This document shows positions 18,224-27,735 of a stretch of 64,000 bases of DNA, in pieces. Within the stretch, counting starts at the first letter, position 1, and each line of letters starts with the position of its first letter. The translations under genes were made by a program, and so were the position numbers. The notes below the pieces were generated by a model that saw only the letters and a program-made list of their open reading frames with translations, was not told the DNA's origin and did not search any database. The stretch lies in the NCBI RefSeq assembly GCF_000187245.1, contig NC_027863.1:928735-992734 (forward strand), in the 5' to 3' direction. Source of the DNA: Ogataea parapolymorpha DL-1. Its lineage: Eukaryota > Ascomycota > Pichiomycetes > Pichiales > Pichiaceae.

Positions 18224-21200
18224 ATGTCGCACCTCATAGACCTCATCGAGAGCTCGCACAACAGTCCCAGCGACGACGCCGTCCAGCAGCACGTCTTCAA
18301 CGAGTGCTACCAGTATTTTGCGTCGCTGGACACCGAGCACTACTTCTGCGACACCACCACGGCGCGCATTGCATGCTACTTGCTCGTCATCTGCATAGCG
18401 TTCGAGGACTCGGACATTCTGCGCACGCTCAAGACGGCGGCGCGCAAGTCGCTCGACCACTGCCCGAAATGCATCCTCGGCTTCCACGAGGCACGTGCCG
18501 CTGCGCGAAATGACCTTCTGCTCAAGCGCAATCTGCCCTACGACAAAATCGCCATAGTGATCCAGCGGGTGTTCGACTGGGAGGCCCAATCGCTGGTCGA
18601 CAAGCTCGGCACGCTCAAATTTGACCGCGACGAAGACCTGCTGCACAGCCCCGATGTGCACAATACCCTGACTGAGTGTCTGGTGTGTCCGCAGCTTCTG
18701 CGTGCCAACGACCAGCTGCGCACGCTGTGCTCGCACATGCTGGCCGTGGTGACCCAGAGACAGCCGATCCGGCCGAAAATCGACCTCTTCGCCGGGCTGC
18801 TCTATTTTCTGTTCGAAGGCTCCGACACAGAGCGCGCGTGGGCGCTCTCGTGCTTGCCCGCGCAGCTGCGGCCCGCCAGCTTCACGGCGTCGTTTATGGA
18901 GGAGTACGAGCGCCATTTCTTCAACATCCAAAACCCGGCGCTCTTCAGTGCGGACGCCTGTGCGCTTTTCTGGGCCAACATCGTGCCCCTGCTGCAGCTT
19001 GGGAACGGCGAGTGCGTACTGCGGCTGAACTGGCCCGCAGCGGCTCGCAACTTTGAAAAAACAGCACCGTTTAAAGTGGTGCCCCTCGTGCGCATCTTTG
19101 TCAACGAAATCATGTCGTACCTGGACGAGCCGCTGCCGCTGCTGCTGCGTGCGTTTTCCGTGCTGCTCACGAAGCTGGGAGCCGAGTTTTGGGAGCACGT
19201 GCAGCCGCATAGCTACCTCAACTTTTTTGACGTTTCGTTCAATAGCCCGCATTATAGCAAACACCTAGACACGCTGCGGCTTGCAAATGCGGCGCCGGGC
19301 GCGCGCACGCCTTGTCTAGAAGACCTTGTCAACTGGATCTACCCGCTGTACCGGTCTGTTACGCCGTCGCAAAAGACACAGACGGCGTGCATCGTGTACA
19401 AATATTTCTTGGACAAGTTGGGGCGGCCGCACTGCGGCGCGCTGCTGGTTTGCGTGGGGGCAGATTTAATCACCGACGAGATCCGGCTGCAGAACCCGCT
19501 GTTCGACGCCAAGCTGACGGTCGAGCTGTACAGCAAGTCGGATGCGCGCGCGCTGATCGACCGCAAAGCCATCACGCTGTTCGACGCAATGGCGGACCCG
19601 CAGGTAAAGATCAAGGCGCTGGGCGTGGTGGCGGCGTCGCTCGTGTACGACGTGGCGTCGCTGGCGCAGGCGAGCCATTTTTTGGCCAAATACGACGCCA
19701 GCACGGTCTCGGCGGTGAACATGGACTTATGGATCTTGCTGTCGCGCAAACTGGCCGCAGACGATAGAACGTTTGCGCAACAAGTGCTGTGCAGCTTAAG
19801 CGAGGCCAGCTATGTGTTCTCGCTCGACATCACGTTGCTCAAGATCACGTTCCGCGATGCACGTGACTTTTCCGACGAGAAGCTGCGGGAGCTGGTGGCG
19901 GCGTGCAGCAAGCAGAACAAGAGCGTGGCGATGTTTGCGAGCAGCGTCGAGGCGATATTCAGCCGCATGGCGGATTTCTTCAGCGGCCAGACTCTGCGGC
20001 AGATCCTGACCGACCTCGCCGCGTCGATCGGCGTCTGGAAGTGTCTGTGCTCGTGCGAGGAAAAACTGTACGAGAGCGCTGTCGGGCTGCTGTACGAGGC
20101 GTTCGACGTGGACGGCCGGCTCGAGGCGGTGCGCGAGCTGCTGCGTATGGACACAGCCGTCACCGTTGAGGCTGCCAAGGACGCATTTGTGAGTCTGACG
20201 CGGCTGGAGCAGTTTAACGCCAGCAGGCGCGGTGTGCGTGTGCTCATGGACCTCGTGCAGTGTCTGCTGGATCCGATCGACGGTGTGCTGATTGACACGG
20301 CGCGGCTGAGCAACGCCACGCGCGCCATTCTCGCGCAGTTCTGGGCGCAATGCTGGCGGTTTCTCACCATGATCTACGTCAAGACGTTTGACTGGTCCAA
20401 GGAGTACGAAAAGGTCAAGGCTCACGTCCAAAATGCGCAGCACAACGAGAAAATCACCAGGACGCTGATGGACTTCACGCGTGACGTGCTGGAGGTCTCG
20501 CAGACGCTGCTCGGCGGGTACAAGTTGCTGGTGGAGTCGATGCAGTTTGCGGGTGTCTCTGCCGAGCAGAGCCGCGAGATCCAGCAGAGTCTGATTCAGC
20601 CCGTGCTGCAGGCGTTCGAGCGCACTGTGTACTGGCTGCGGCTGAGCGACAGCGCGCTGCTGTTTCTGTGCGTGCGGCTGACGCTGGACACGCTAGACCT
20701 GGTGGCGGAGATGGGGCTGGAGTTCACGCACACGTCGCTGGCGATCCTGGCAAAGCTGTGCGCGAAAGCGCGCAAGTTCAATAATAAGCTGTCGGAGGAG
20801 CAGCGCGGCGAGATTCTCGTGCGCGTGCGGCGGTTCAACAATACGCTAGTCGAGGAGGTGTTGGCCGAAGCGGAAGCGCGTAGCGAGCCTCGCGAATCCC
20901 GCGAACGAAGCGAGCGGTCAACGCCGGAAGAACAGTCACCTAGCGTTTCCAGCGCCACTGTCCGGGCACCAAAACAGTCGACCCTTGCCAACTTCCTCAC
21001 CAAACCGGCCCCTGAAGAACCACCCGCCCCCAAACGCCTGTCCATGCTCGAGCAGGCAAGGCTGCAGCTGGCCGAGAAGCGGCGCCAGGAGCCCCTGCGC
21101 CAGGAGCCGGCGCCGCCACGCCCGGCCGGCTTTAACAGACGCTCCAAAACGTCTGATGCCGAGTCATCCACGTCCGAGTCCGAGTCCGAGGACGAAAACG

Positions 21201-23890
21201 GTCTTTTCACAAGGGAGCAGGTAGTGGCCAAGATGAAGAAAACTAAAGCCGCGCTGCAATCTCTGCAGCCACGCGCCAAAAACCTGGCGGTGCGGCCGAG
21301 CGGCGGTGCGGCTCGAGGTGTCGACCTGAAGAAGAAAGCAGAGGAGCTGATGCGGCTGCGACTGAACGTGGACATGAACCCGCTATACAAGGAGATTCTT
21401 ACGTGGTCGTACTTCCGCGATGGTGATTACCCCGATGACGACCAGAGCAAGTATACCAGCGTTAAAAACCGGTTTGCGAGCGCAGACGAGTACCAGCAGA
21501 CGTTCCGGCCGCTGTTGCTGCTGGAGTGCTGGCAGTCGATCCAGCGGGCCAAGGAGACGGCACAGGAGACGCCGTTCCGGGTGACAGTGGGCTCGCGTGC
21601 GGCCACCGACACTTTTTACGATGTTTTTGCGTCGACGCGGCGCGAAGTGGTGACGGAGCAGCGCTGTGTCGGTGACAGCGACCTGGTGGTGCTCATGTAC
21701 GTGGAGAATCTGGATAGCGACTCGAAACTGACGCGAAAGCATCTGGCCGGGTGTCGCCACGCGTGTTTGGGCCGTGTGAAAGACATCAAGAACAACAGCA
21801 ACGGGTTTTCCGACCTGACGGTCCGCGTGGCCACGAAAACAAACATGAATCCATACTTGAGTCCTGGCATGGAGCTGGTGTGCATGAAAGTTGTGCAGAT
21901 GACGACGATTGAGCGGGAATTCTCTTCGTTGCAAGGGCTGAAGTACTACGATCTTGGACGGGAGATAGTGACGGCAACGCCGAGCGTGCCGGGCAAGATC
22001 GATCCTGTGGTGGTGGGCCGGATGAAGCAGACGTATGCGGTGAATGACTCTCAGGCGCGGGCAATCGCGGGAACCGTGCACAAGGACGGATTTTCGTTGA
22101 TCCAGGGTCCACCGGGCACGGGTAAGACCAAGACGATTTTGGGGATTATTGGGTGTGCGCTCACTTCGGGCAACCCGAACGCGATCGCGGTGCCGGGCGA
22201 GCAGAAGGTGTCTTCGAAGCGACGGATCCTGATCTGCGCGCCGTCGAACGCGGCCGTGGATGAGCTCGTGCTGCGGCTGATGGGCGGCATCAAAAGCGCG
22301 CGTGGAGATAACTACCGGCCTAAGGTGGTGAGGCTGGGCCGTTCGGACGCAGTGAACGCGCAGGTGAAGGAGACAACACTGGAGGAGCTTGTGGACGCGC
22401 AACTGAGCGCCGTCGATACTGCCGCCGACGACACCAAGATCCGCGAGGAACACCGCAAGTGCGTGCACGAGCGCGACGAGCTGAGACAGAAACTTGCAGC
22501 GGGCAACGTGTCGGCGGACGAGGTGGCGCGGCTCGAGCTGCGGCTGCAGGAGGTGGTGCAGAAGCGGAAAGAGCTCGGTCGCCGGCTCGACGAGCTGCGC
22601 GAGCAGAACTCCGTCAAGCACAGAAACAGAGAGATCGAGCGCCGCAACGCGCAGTTCCGCATTCTCAGCTCCGCCGAGGTTGTGTGCTCCACGCTCTCGG
22701 GCTCTGCCCACGACGTGCTCGCCGGCATGTCGTTCACCTTCGACACTGTCGTCATCGACGAGGCCGCGCAGTGCATCGAGCTCAGTGCCATAATCCCCCT
22801 GCGGTACGGCGCCAAGCGCTGCATCATGGTCGGCGACCCCAACCAGCTGCCGCCGACCGTGCTGTCACAGAAAGCAGCCAGCTTCAACTACGAGCAGAGT
22901 CTTTTTGTGCGTATGCAGAATAACCACGACAATGCGGTGTACCTGCTGAACGTACAATACCGTATGCACCCGGAAATTTCCAAATTCCCATCCAAAGAAT
23001 TCTACGACTCCAAGCTGCTGGACGGCTCCGGCATGGCAGAAAAAACCGCACGGCCGTGGCACGCAATCCAGGAGTACGGGCCTTACCGGTTCTTCAACAT
23101 CGAGGGCAGCCACCAACAGAATGAGCAGACCAAGTCGCTGTACAACTACGCCGAGGCTAAGATCGCGCTCGAGATCGTGTCGGACCTGTTTGCGCTGTTC
23201 CCTGACGAACAGTGGCCGGGAAAAATCGGCATCATTTCGCCGTACAAGGAGCAGATCAGATGCATCCGCGAGGTGTTTGTGCAGAAGTTCGGGTTCCCGA
23301 TCACCAAGGAAATCGATTTCAACACCGTGGACGGGTTCCAGGGCCAGGAAAAGGACATTGTGCTGTTTTCGTGTGTGCGTGCCGGGGAGCAGAACTCGGG
23401 CGTTGGGTTTTTGGGAGACGTGCGCCGCATGAACGTCGCCTTGACCAGAGCGCGCTCCTCGTTGTGGGTTCTTGGAAGCCGAGAAACCCTCATGTCCAAT
23501 AAAACATGGCGCGACCTTATTGACGACCTGTACGAGCGCGGTCTTGTGACCAGAGCATATCCGGGCTTTACAAGGAAGAAGGGCGGTTTGGGCGACAACT
23601 ACGAGCCGAAACGCAAGAAACATAAAGCCGACACGCGCGCCGAGCCAAAAAAACAGAAACTGGGCGTCATGAGCTACTCGTCTTTGAGTAACGCAAATAA
23701 GGATCGGGCCCAGCCGAAAAAGACGCCAACACCAAATCCACCGAAACCGGCACCGCCGCCGCCGCCCGCCAGTCTGCCCAAAATCCCCGCCGTTGCGCGC
23801 CAAAGTGCAGCCCCTGTGGGCCCGTCCGGGGAACAGCTGATCAAGATCAGCAAGCCGAAACCAAAGTTTCCCCGGCCTAAACGTAATTAG
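18224..23890 (+). CDS. SEN1: Sen1 superfamily-1 RNA/DNA helicase
   Basis: 1888 residues from the ATG at 18224; an in-frame TTG at 18152 is not used. A helical N-terminal domain (to about 880), a charged Ser/Pro linker and a Upf1-like helicase core follow: motif I GPPGTGKT (about 1295), motif II DEAAQ (about 1511), GDPNQLPPT, QYRMHPEIS, VDGFQGQEKDIV and NVALTRAR. A Lys-rich tail with a polyproline run ends the protein. Sen1 terminates short non-coding transcripts with Nrd1-Nab3 and resolves R-loops. The linker contains QSTLANFL (918-925), similar to a PCNA-interacting box. The gene is markedly GC-rich. Confidence 0.95.
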   Translation: MSHLIDLIESSHNSPSDDAVQQHVFNECYQYFASLDTEHYFCDTTTARIACYLLVICIAFEDSDILRTLKTAARKSLDHCPKCILGFHEARAAARNDLLLKRNLPYDKIAIVIQRVFDWEAQSLVDKLGTLKFDRDEDLLHSPDVHNTLTECLVCPQLLRANDQLRTLCSHMLAVVTQRQPIRPKIDLFAGLLYFLFEGSDTERAWALSCLPAQLRPASFTASFMEEYERHFFNIQNPALFSADACALFWANIVPLLQLGNGECVLRLNWPAAARNFEKTAPFKVVPLVRIFVNEIMSYLDEPLPLLLRAFSVLLTKLGAEFWEHVQPHSYLNFFDVSFNSPHYSKHLDTLRLANAAPGARTPCLEDLVNWIYPLYRSVTPSQKTQTACIVYKYFLDKLGRPHCGALLVCVGADLITDEIRLQNPLFDAKLTVELYSKSDARALIDRKAITLFDAMADPQVKIKALGVVAASLVYDVASLAQASHFLAKYDASTVSAVNMDLWILLSRKLAADDRTFAQQVLCSLSEASYVFSLDITLLKITFRDARDFSDEKLRELVAACSKQNKSVAMFASSVEAIFSRMADFFSGQTLRQILTDLAASIGVWKCLCSCEEKLYESAVGLLYEAFDVDGRLEAVRELLRMDTAVTVEAAKDAFVSLTRLEQFNASRRGVRVLMDLVQCLLDPIDGVLIDTARLSNATRAILAQFWAQCWRFLTMIYVKTFDWSKEYEKVKAHVQNAQHNEKITRTLMDFTRDVLEVSQTLLGGYKLLVESMQFAGVSAEQSREIQQSLIQPVLQAFERTVYWLRLSDSALLFLCVRLTLDTLDLVAEMGLEFTHTSLAILAKLCAKARKFNNKLSEEQRGEILVRVRRFNNTLVEEVLAEAEARSEPRESRERSERSTPEEQSPSVSSATVRAPKQSTLANFLTKPAPEEPPAPKRLSMLEQARLQLAEKRRQEPLRQEPAPPRPAGFNRRSKTSDAESSTSESESEDENGLFTREQVVAKMKKTKAALQSLQPRAKNLAVRPSGGAARGVDLKKKAEELMRLRLNVDMNPLYKEILTWSYFRDGDYPDDDQSKYTSVKNRFASADEYQQTFRPLLLLECWQSIQRAKETAQETPFRVTVGSRAATDTFYDVFASTRREVVTEQRCVGDSDLVVLMYVENLDSDSKLTRKHLAGCRHACLGRVKDIKNNSNGFSDLTVRVATKTNMNPYLSPGMELVCMKVVQMTTIEREFSSLQGLKYYDLGREIVTATPSVPGKIDPVVVGRMKQTYAVNDSQARAIAGTVHKDGFSLIQGPPGTGKTKTILGIIGCALTSGNPNAIAVPGEQKVSSKRRILICAPSNAAVDELVLRLMGGIKSARGDNYRPKVVRLGRSDAVNAQVKETTLEELVDAQLSAVDTAADDTKIREEHRKCVHERDELRQKLAAGNVSADEVARLELRLQEVVQKRKELGRRLDELREQNSVKHRNREIERRNAQFRILSSAEVVCSTLSGSAHDVLAGMSFTFDTVVIDEAAQCIELSAIIPLRYGAKRCIMVGDPNQLPPTVLSQKAASFNYEQSLFVRMQNNHDNAVYLLNVQYRMHPEISKFPSKEFYDSKLLDGSGMAEKTARPWHAIQEYGPYRFFNIEGSHQQNEQTKSLYNYAEAKIALEIVSDLFALFPDEQWPGKIGIISPYKEQIRCIREVFVQKFGFPITKEIDFNTVDGFQGQEKDIVLFSCVRAGEQNSGVGFLGDVRRMNVALTRARSSLWVLGSRETLMSNKTWRDLIDDLYERGLVTRAYPGFTRKKGGLGDNYEPKRKKHKADTRAEPKKQKLGVMSYSSLSNANKDRAQPKKTPTPNPPKPAPPPPPASLPKIPAVARQSAAPVGPSGEQLIKISKPKPKFPRPKRN

Positions 23891-24031
23891 CTGCATATAT
23901 AGCGTCGAAGACGCGTAATAATACATACACATACATGACAAGTGGCGCAGGTGTGCTCCCACGCTGGGGGGCATTTGGTGCACGGATGTACTACATTTAT
24001 TCTTCGCACCAAAATATATTCACTCCTCAGC

Positions 24032-24590
24032 ATGGGCAACATTCCGTCGAGTCTCCTGGATGACCTGTCCGAGGGAACAAACTGTAAGTATTCGCCGCAG
24101 TGGCTTCTAACATCCAGTCGGATCGGACGAAATTGACCGTCTCGCGAAGCGGTTCATGAAGCTGGACACAGACAACTCCGGGGCCATCGACAAGGACGAG
24201 TTTCTGTCGATTCCCGGAATCGGCCAAAATCCGCTCGCCAGGCGCGTGATAGACATCTTTGACACCAATAGGGGCGGCGACATTGACTTCAAGGAGTTTG
24301 TGGCCGGGCTGTCGATTTTCTCGAGCGGCTCGGTCGACGACAAGCTTAGGTTCCTGTTTAGGGTCTACGACATCGACAACGACGGCTACATTTCGAACGG
24401 CGAGTTATTCTTGGTGCTACGGATGATGGTGGCCAATTCGCTCACGGACGTGCAGTTGCAGCAACTCGTAGACCGCACGATCCTTGAAAATGACGAGGAT
24501 GGAGACAACAGGCTGGATTTCGAGGAGTTCAAGAGAACCATCGCCCACACCGACGTGGCCAGCAAGCTGTCGCTGGAGGACAAAATCTGA
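24032..24590 (+). CDS. CNB1: Calcineurin regulatory subunit B, with a 34-nt intron
   Basis: Exon 1 is 24032-24083, exon 2 is 24118-24590; 174 residues, against 175 in Saccharomyces. The start MGNIPSS has an N-myristoylation glycine. The splice joins T and TC into the phenylalanine of TNFGSDEID, matching the conserved TNFDRDEIE. Four EF-hand loops follow: [36 protein letters not shown] and [13 protein letters not shown]. Cnb1 activates the calcineurin phosphatase on calcium binding. Its TGA and the stop of the convergent gene abut, forming TGATCA. Confidence 0.96.
24084..24117 (+). other. 34-nt intron in CNB1
   Basis: Donor GTAAGT, branch TTCTAAC with the branch A at nt 27, acceptor CAG. The joined reading frame matches calcineurin B exactly across the junction. 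Confidence 0.93.
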
Positions 24591-25967
24591 TCAATCTTTC
24601 TTGTCGCCCTTGCTTTTCTGGATCGCCGATTTGGCCTGCACGTATTTTGTTGCCTCGCTGCTGCCGGCGGTGATCTGCGACGTTGACGCCACCGGCACAG
24701 AGAACGCCGGCTTAATGGGCAGCGACGATGGTGACGGCGAGTTTACGCTCCTCATGCTCTTGACGCTTGTGGTGCTGGCCGACGTCTTGAGCACCGGTTT
24801 TGGCTCCTCGCCCCGGATGGTGCGGACGGCGTTTTCTATTGCGGTGATCTCGTCGCCGATGATGGCCTCGATGTATCCCAGCTTGGACTGGGCCGCCTGC
24901 TGTTTGCGCTGCTCCAGCGTTCGCAGCGCCGCGGCAAGCTCCTTCAGCAGCAGCTCGGTTTTCTCCGGCACCGTGTCCGCAATTATCTTCTGCAACGCTG
25001 CCTCCAGCGAGCCCAGAGTTTCAAATACGTCTTCCAAATACACACAGCACTCGTGGAAACTGAGTTCCTTGGCTTCTGCCGCATGCACCATGTCGGCCAA
25101 TGCGCGCAGCTGCAAATTGTAATTTTCAATGATGGAGGCCGGGTTGAGCTGCTTGTCGGCGCCCTTTACCGGCAACAGTTTTTCGATCTCGTTGAACTCC
25201 TGCGCCTCAATCTGGCTCAACGATTCGTAGTACGCATTCAACTTGATGTCCAGCAGCGATTTGGACTCGCGCAGCTGCTGGTTCACCTGCTTCTGCTTCG
25301 TCCGCAGCGCGCGCAGCTTGTGCTCCAACTGCTCGATCTCTGTACCGATCCGGTCGCTCTCTGCAAGCAAGGTTTTGTACGCGGCGCCCTCCGACGTGCG
25401 GTTCTCGATCTCGTCTATTCGGTCGACAATTTTCGTCCGCTTGGCCTCCCAATGCTCGAAATTCGTCAGCACCGCGCTCTTATTGTGCTGCTCCGTGGTG
25501 TAGATCTCCTTCATCGCCTGGTTGATCTGGTTCAACTCTGAAAACAAATGCAGCAGCGTCTCGCGCGTCCTGCCCACCCGCCGGCTCCCTTTTTGCAAAC
25601 TTGTTTTGTGTTTGTCGATGGTGGCGAGCAGCCGCGCCGTAACCACTATTTCCTGGTTTTTCAGATAGTGCAGCGGATCATCCACAAGACCCATTGAGGG
25701 CACCAGTGGGGCCTCCAGCACGGCGTGCAAATTGCTGCGCGGCGAAAACGAGCTTGTGCTCATCTCCAGTTCGTCCGACGGCACTGTCGACGCAAAAAGC
25801 TTGTCTTTGTACCCGTCCTCAAGAGACGGCCCCATGTCGTACTGGATCGATTCAGACGGCGGGAAGCTCACCAAATCGTCCTGCGAATCGTTCGTGGGCA
25901 GCGGCGGCCGATTGCTACCGGTGTCGGACGTTTTCCGCTTCGAAAACGACGACTCGAATTTTGACAT
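24591..25967 (-). CDS. Coiled-coil protein of unknown function (Atg28/Atg23-like candidate)
   Basis: 458 residues. A Ser-rich N-terminal third (about 95 aa) precedes a long helical region predicted by eye to be coiled coil (about 110-380; for example EIEQLEHKLRALRTKQKQV), and a Ser/Thr/Pro-rich basic tail ends KGDKKD. I see no catalytic motif or membrane segment. The layout and the segment DPLHYLKNQEIVVTARLL loosely recall the fungal Atg28/Atg23 coiled-coil autophagy proteins of methylotrophic yeasts, but I cannot confirm this. It is convergent with CNB1 with no spacer. Confidence 0.5.
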   Translation of the reverse strand: MSKFESSFSKRKTSDTGSNRPPLPTNDSQDDLVSFPPSESIQYDMGPSLEDGYKDKLFASTVPSDELEMSTSSFSPRSNLHAVLEAPLVPSMGLVDDPLHYLKNQEIVVTARLLATIDKHKTSLQKGSRRVGRTRETLLHLFSELNQINQAMKEIYTTEQHNKSAVLTNFEHWEAKRTKIVDRIDEIENRTSEGAAYKTLLAESDRIGTEIEQLEHKLRALRTKQKQVNQQLRESKSLLDIKLNAYYESLSQIEAQEFNEIEKLLPVKGADKQLNPASIIENYNLQLRALADMVHAAEAKELSFHECCVYLEDVFETLGSLEAALQKIIADTVPEKTELLLKELAAALRTLEQRKQQAAQSKLGYIEAIIGDEITAIENAVRTIRGEEPKPVLKTSASTTSVKSMRSVNSPSPSSLPIKPAFSVPVASTSQITAGSSEATKYVQAKSAIQKSKGDKKD

Positions 25968-25990
25968 GGCGCATGAAATAATAAAATAAA

Positions 25991-26017
25991 TAAATTAGAT
26001 TAAATTAGATTAAATTA
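25991..26017. repeat. 10-bp tandem repeat TAAATTAGAT in an AT-rich spacer
   Basis: TAAATTAGAT occurs twice in tandem followed by a partial third copy. It fills the 47-bp spacer between the DPH2 stop and the start of the coiled-coil gene, so it may serve as both a terminator-like AT tract and a promoter element. Confidence 0.7.
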
Positions 26018-27655
26018 TTTATTTATTTCCTTGTCATAATCGTATCCACGGGCAATTCCCATCCTGCCCTCCTCAACAAGAGCACCCTCCAATTCCTCTG
26101 CGCCAAAGTCGCTGCCCAGTCCAGTCCATGCCCTCGTTTGCAGATAATTCGCCGACGTGCTGACCGTGTTTTTGATGCTTAGCGTGTTGGAGAACCGACT
26201 CACCAGCTGGCCGTCTGATCCTCCCGCTTCTGGGGCCCCCAGCTCCACTTCCAAATGTCTAATCTGTCGCAGCGGCTTCGATGCGGCCAATTGGCCCGTT
26301 ACAGGGTTGAACTCCGGCACGTACTCGTCCTCGCCGTGGTCGGAGTCCTCGTGCTCGCTTTCCTGCTCCATCACTGCCTCGAAGTCCGTGATCCATTGGC
26401 CGGTCCACGTGATCTCCTGCTTCAGCGCCAGCTGCAGCTCGTACGGTGTCACAATGTTCTTATAGTACTCGCCGTACTTGTCCAGAATAATGCCCGACTG
26501 GCCACACCCGAGAATACACCACACGTCCACGCTCTCGAAATTGGCCAGCTTCGCCACGTTCGGCTTGCCCACAACAAACATATAGTGTTTCTTGCCCGCC
26601 TGCCGCACCCACTTGATCACCTTGTTGAGCAGCGTCCGCGTGTTGGCCAGGGAGAGCGTGTTGATGAGAATGCCGATTGTGCCCGCGTTTCTGGTCATGT
26701 GCATCGCTCGATACCGCTGCATCAGCGACGGGAATGGGCCAGAACTCACCGTACCCGATTTCACGTCGTAGACGGCCATGCTGGAGAACTGCGTGCTCAA
26801 ATAAAGCAGCCGTGGGTCTTCAGGCTGCGTGATATGGAACAGGGCACACTCGTCCAGGGGGCCGTCATAGTGGACGATTCGCGAGGCCAGCGCCGTGCCC
26901 TTGTGGCTGTGCGTCGTATGATCAATGATCGCTGCATGGCTGCGCTCCAGGTCTAGCTCTGCATAACCGATTTGATAGTCTCCAGACAATTTTTCGTACA
27001 ATTCCTTCAGATAGAACGTGTGCGAGGTGTCGGCCATTAAAATCACCTTGTCGCCTGGCGAATATGTCTCCCTGAACGCCGCAAGCACCTTCGACGTGTC
27101 CAGGTACGGCTTGCCGAAAACATACGCAGCGCTGAGCTTGTCGACCGGGTTCAAACAGGCGTCGCCAAAATGCACCACTAGGTCGGCAGAAACGTGCTCG
27201 GCGGCCACTTCGTCGATGCAGCACGGCGAGTACGACGTGTCCGCCAAAATCCACACCTCCTGGTAGTTCTTGCACTCCCTGCCGCAGTTCCCACTGCACA
27301 GCTCGACGGCCTCGATGTCTCGGCTCGGTGTTGTCGCGTGGCTCTGGTCACGTGCTTCTTCAAGTTGTTCCTGGATCATTTGTAGGACGATCGATGAGTC
27401 TGCGATCAGCGAGTCTGGGAACTGCAGCGCAATGCGCTTGTACTTGAGTTTGTTCTGGTCATCTTTCTGCCTCAGAAAGTCCACCAGTTTGTCCACAGAG
27501 TAGTAGTCTCTCAGAACCTCTCGCAGACCCGTTTCTGATATATCGGGAACGGGCCCCAGATAGCCTCGAGCGCCGGCGGTTTTCTGGACCTGGGAGAACT
27601 CAAATACTGTGGCGTCTTGCGCCGTTGATAGTACCGGAGGCACTAATTCTGACAT
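26015..27655 (-). CDS. DPH2: Diphthamide biosynthesis protein 2
   Basis: 546 residues. The Dph1/Dph2 fold is recognisable from QFPDSLIADS, the cysteine-rich CSGNCGRECKN and SPCCIDEVAAEHV segments, and DVWCILGCGQSG near the C-terminal domain. With Dph1 it forms the iron-sulfur radical enzyme that makes the first step of diphthamide on eEF2 (transfer of the aminocarboxypropyl group from S-adenosylmethionine). In yeast Dph2 the cluster supports electron transfer rather than catalysis. It is divergent from URA4 across a T-rich 80-bp promoter. Confidence 0.93.
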   Translation of the reverse strand: MSELVPPVLSTAQDATVFEFSQVQKTAGARGYLGPVPDISETGLREVLRDYYSVDKLVDFLRQKDDQNKLKYKRIALQFPDSLIADSSIVLQMIQEQLEEARDQSHATTPSRDIEAVELCSGNCGRECKNYQEVWILADTSYSPCCIDEVAAEHVSADLVVHFGDACLNPVDKLSAAYVFGKPYLDTSKVLAAFRETYSPGDKVILMADTSHTFYLKELYEKLSGDYQIGYAELDLERSHAAIIDHTTHSHKGTALASRIVHYDGPLDECALFHITQPEDPRLLYLSTQFSSMAVYDVKSGTVSSGPFPSLMQRYRAMHMTRNAGTIGILINTLSLANTRTLLNKVIKWVRQAGKKHYMFVVGKPNVAKLANFESVDVWCILGCGQSGIILDKYGEYYKNIVTPYELQLALKQEITWTGQWITDFEAVMEQESEHEDSDHGEDEYVPEFNPVTGQLAASKPLRQIRHLEVELGAPEAGGSDGQLVSRFSNTLSIKNTVSTSANYLQTRAWTGLGSDFGAEELEGALVEEGRMGIARGYDYDKEINK

Positions 27656-27682
27656 GCTCTAGAGATTGTAGATGTAGGGTGA

Positions 27683-27711
27683 TTTTTTTTATTTTTTTTT
27701 TATTTTTTTTT
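27683..27711. promoter_or_regulatory. Poly(dT) tract in the DPH2/URA4 divergent promoter
   Basis: A nearly pure T run of about 29 nt interrupted by two A residues lies in the 80 bp between the DPH2 and URA4 start codons. Poly(dA:dT) tracts exclude nucleosomes in yeast promoters and could serve both genes. Confidence 0.6.
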
Positions 27712-27735
27712 CAATTTTATTTATTATCTTTATTT

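Noticed and set aside
21383..22711. 442-codon minus-strand ORF inside SEN1 (also 18191-19264 and 22865-23983)
   Set aside because: Arg/His-rich sequences typical of antisense reading of GC-rich codons. SEN1 on the plus strand is unmistakable.
27625..27735. N-terminal extension of URA4 through the T-rich tract
   Set aside because: Starts at TTG and would translate a poly-Phe stretch; the ATG at 27736 gives the conserved dihydroorotase N terminus.
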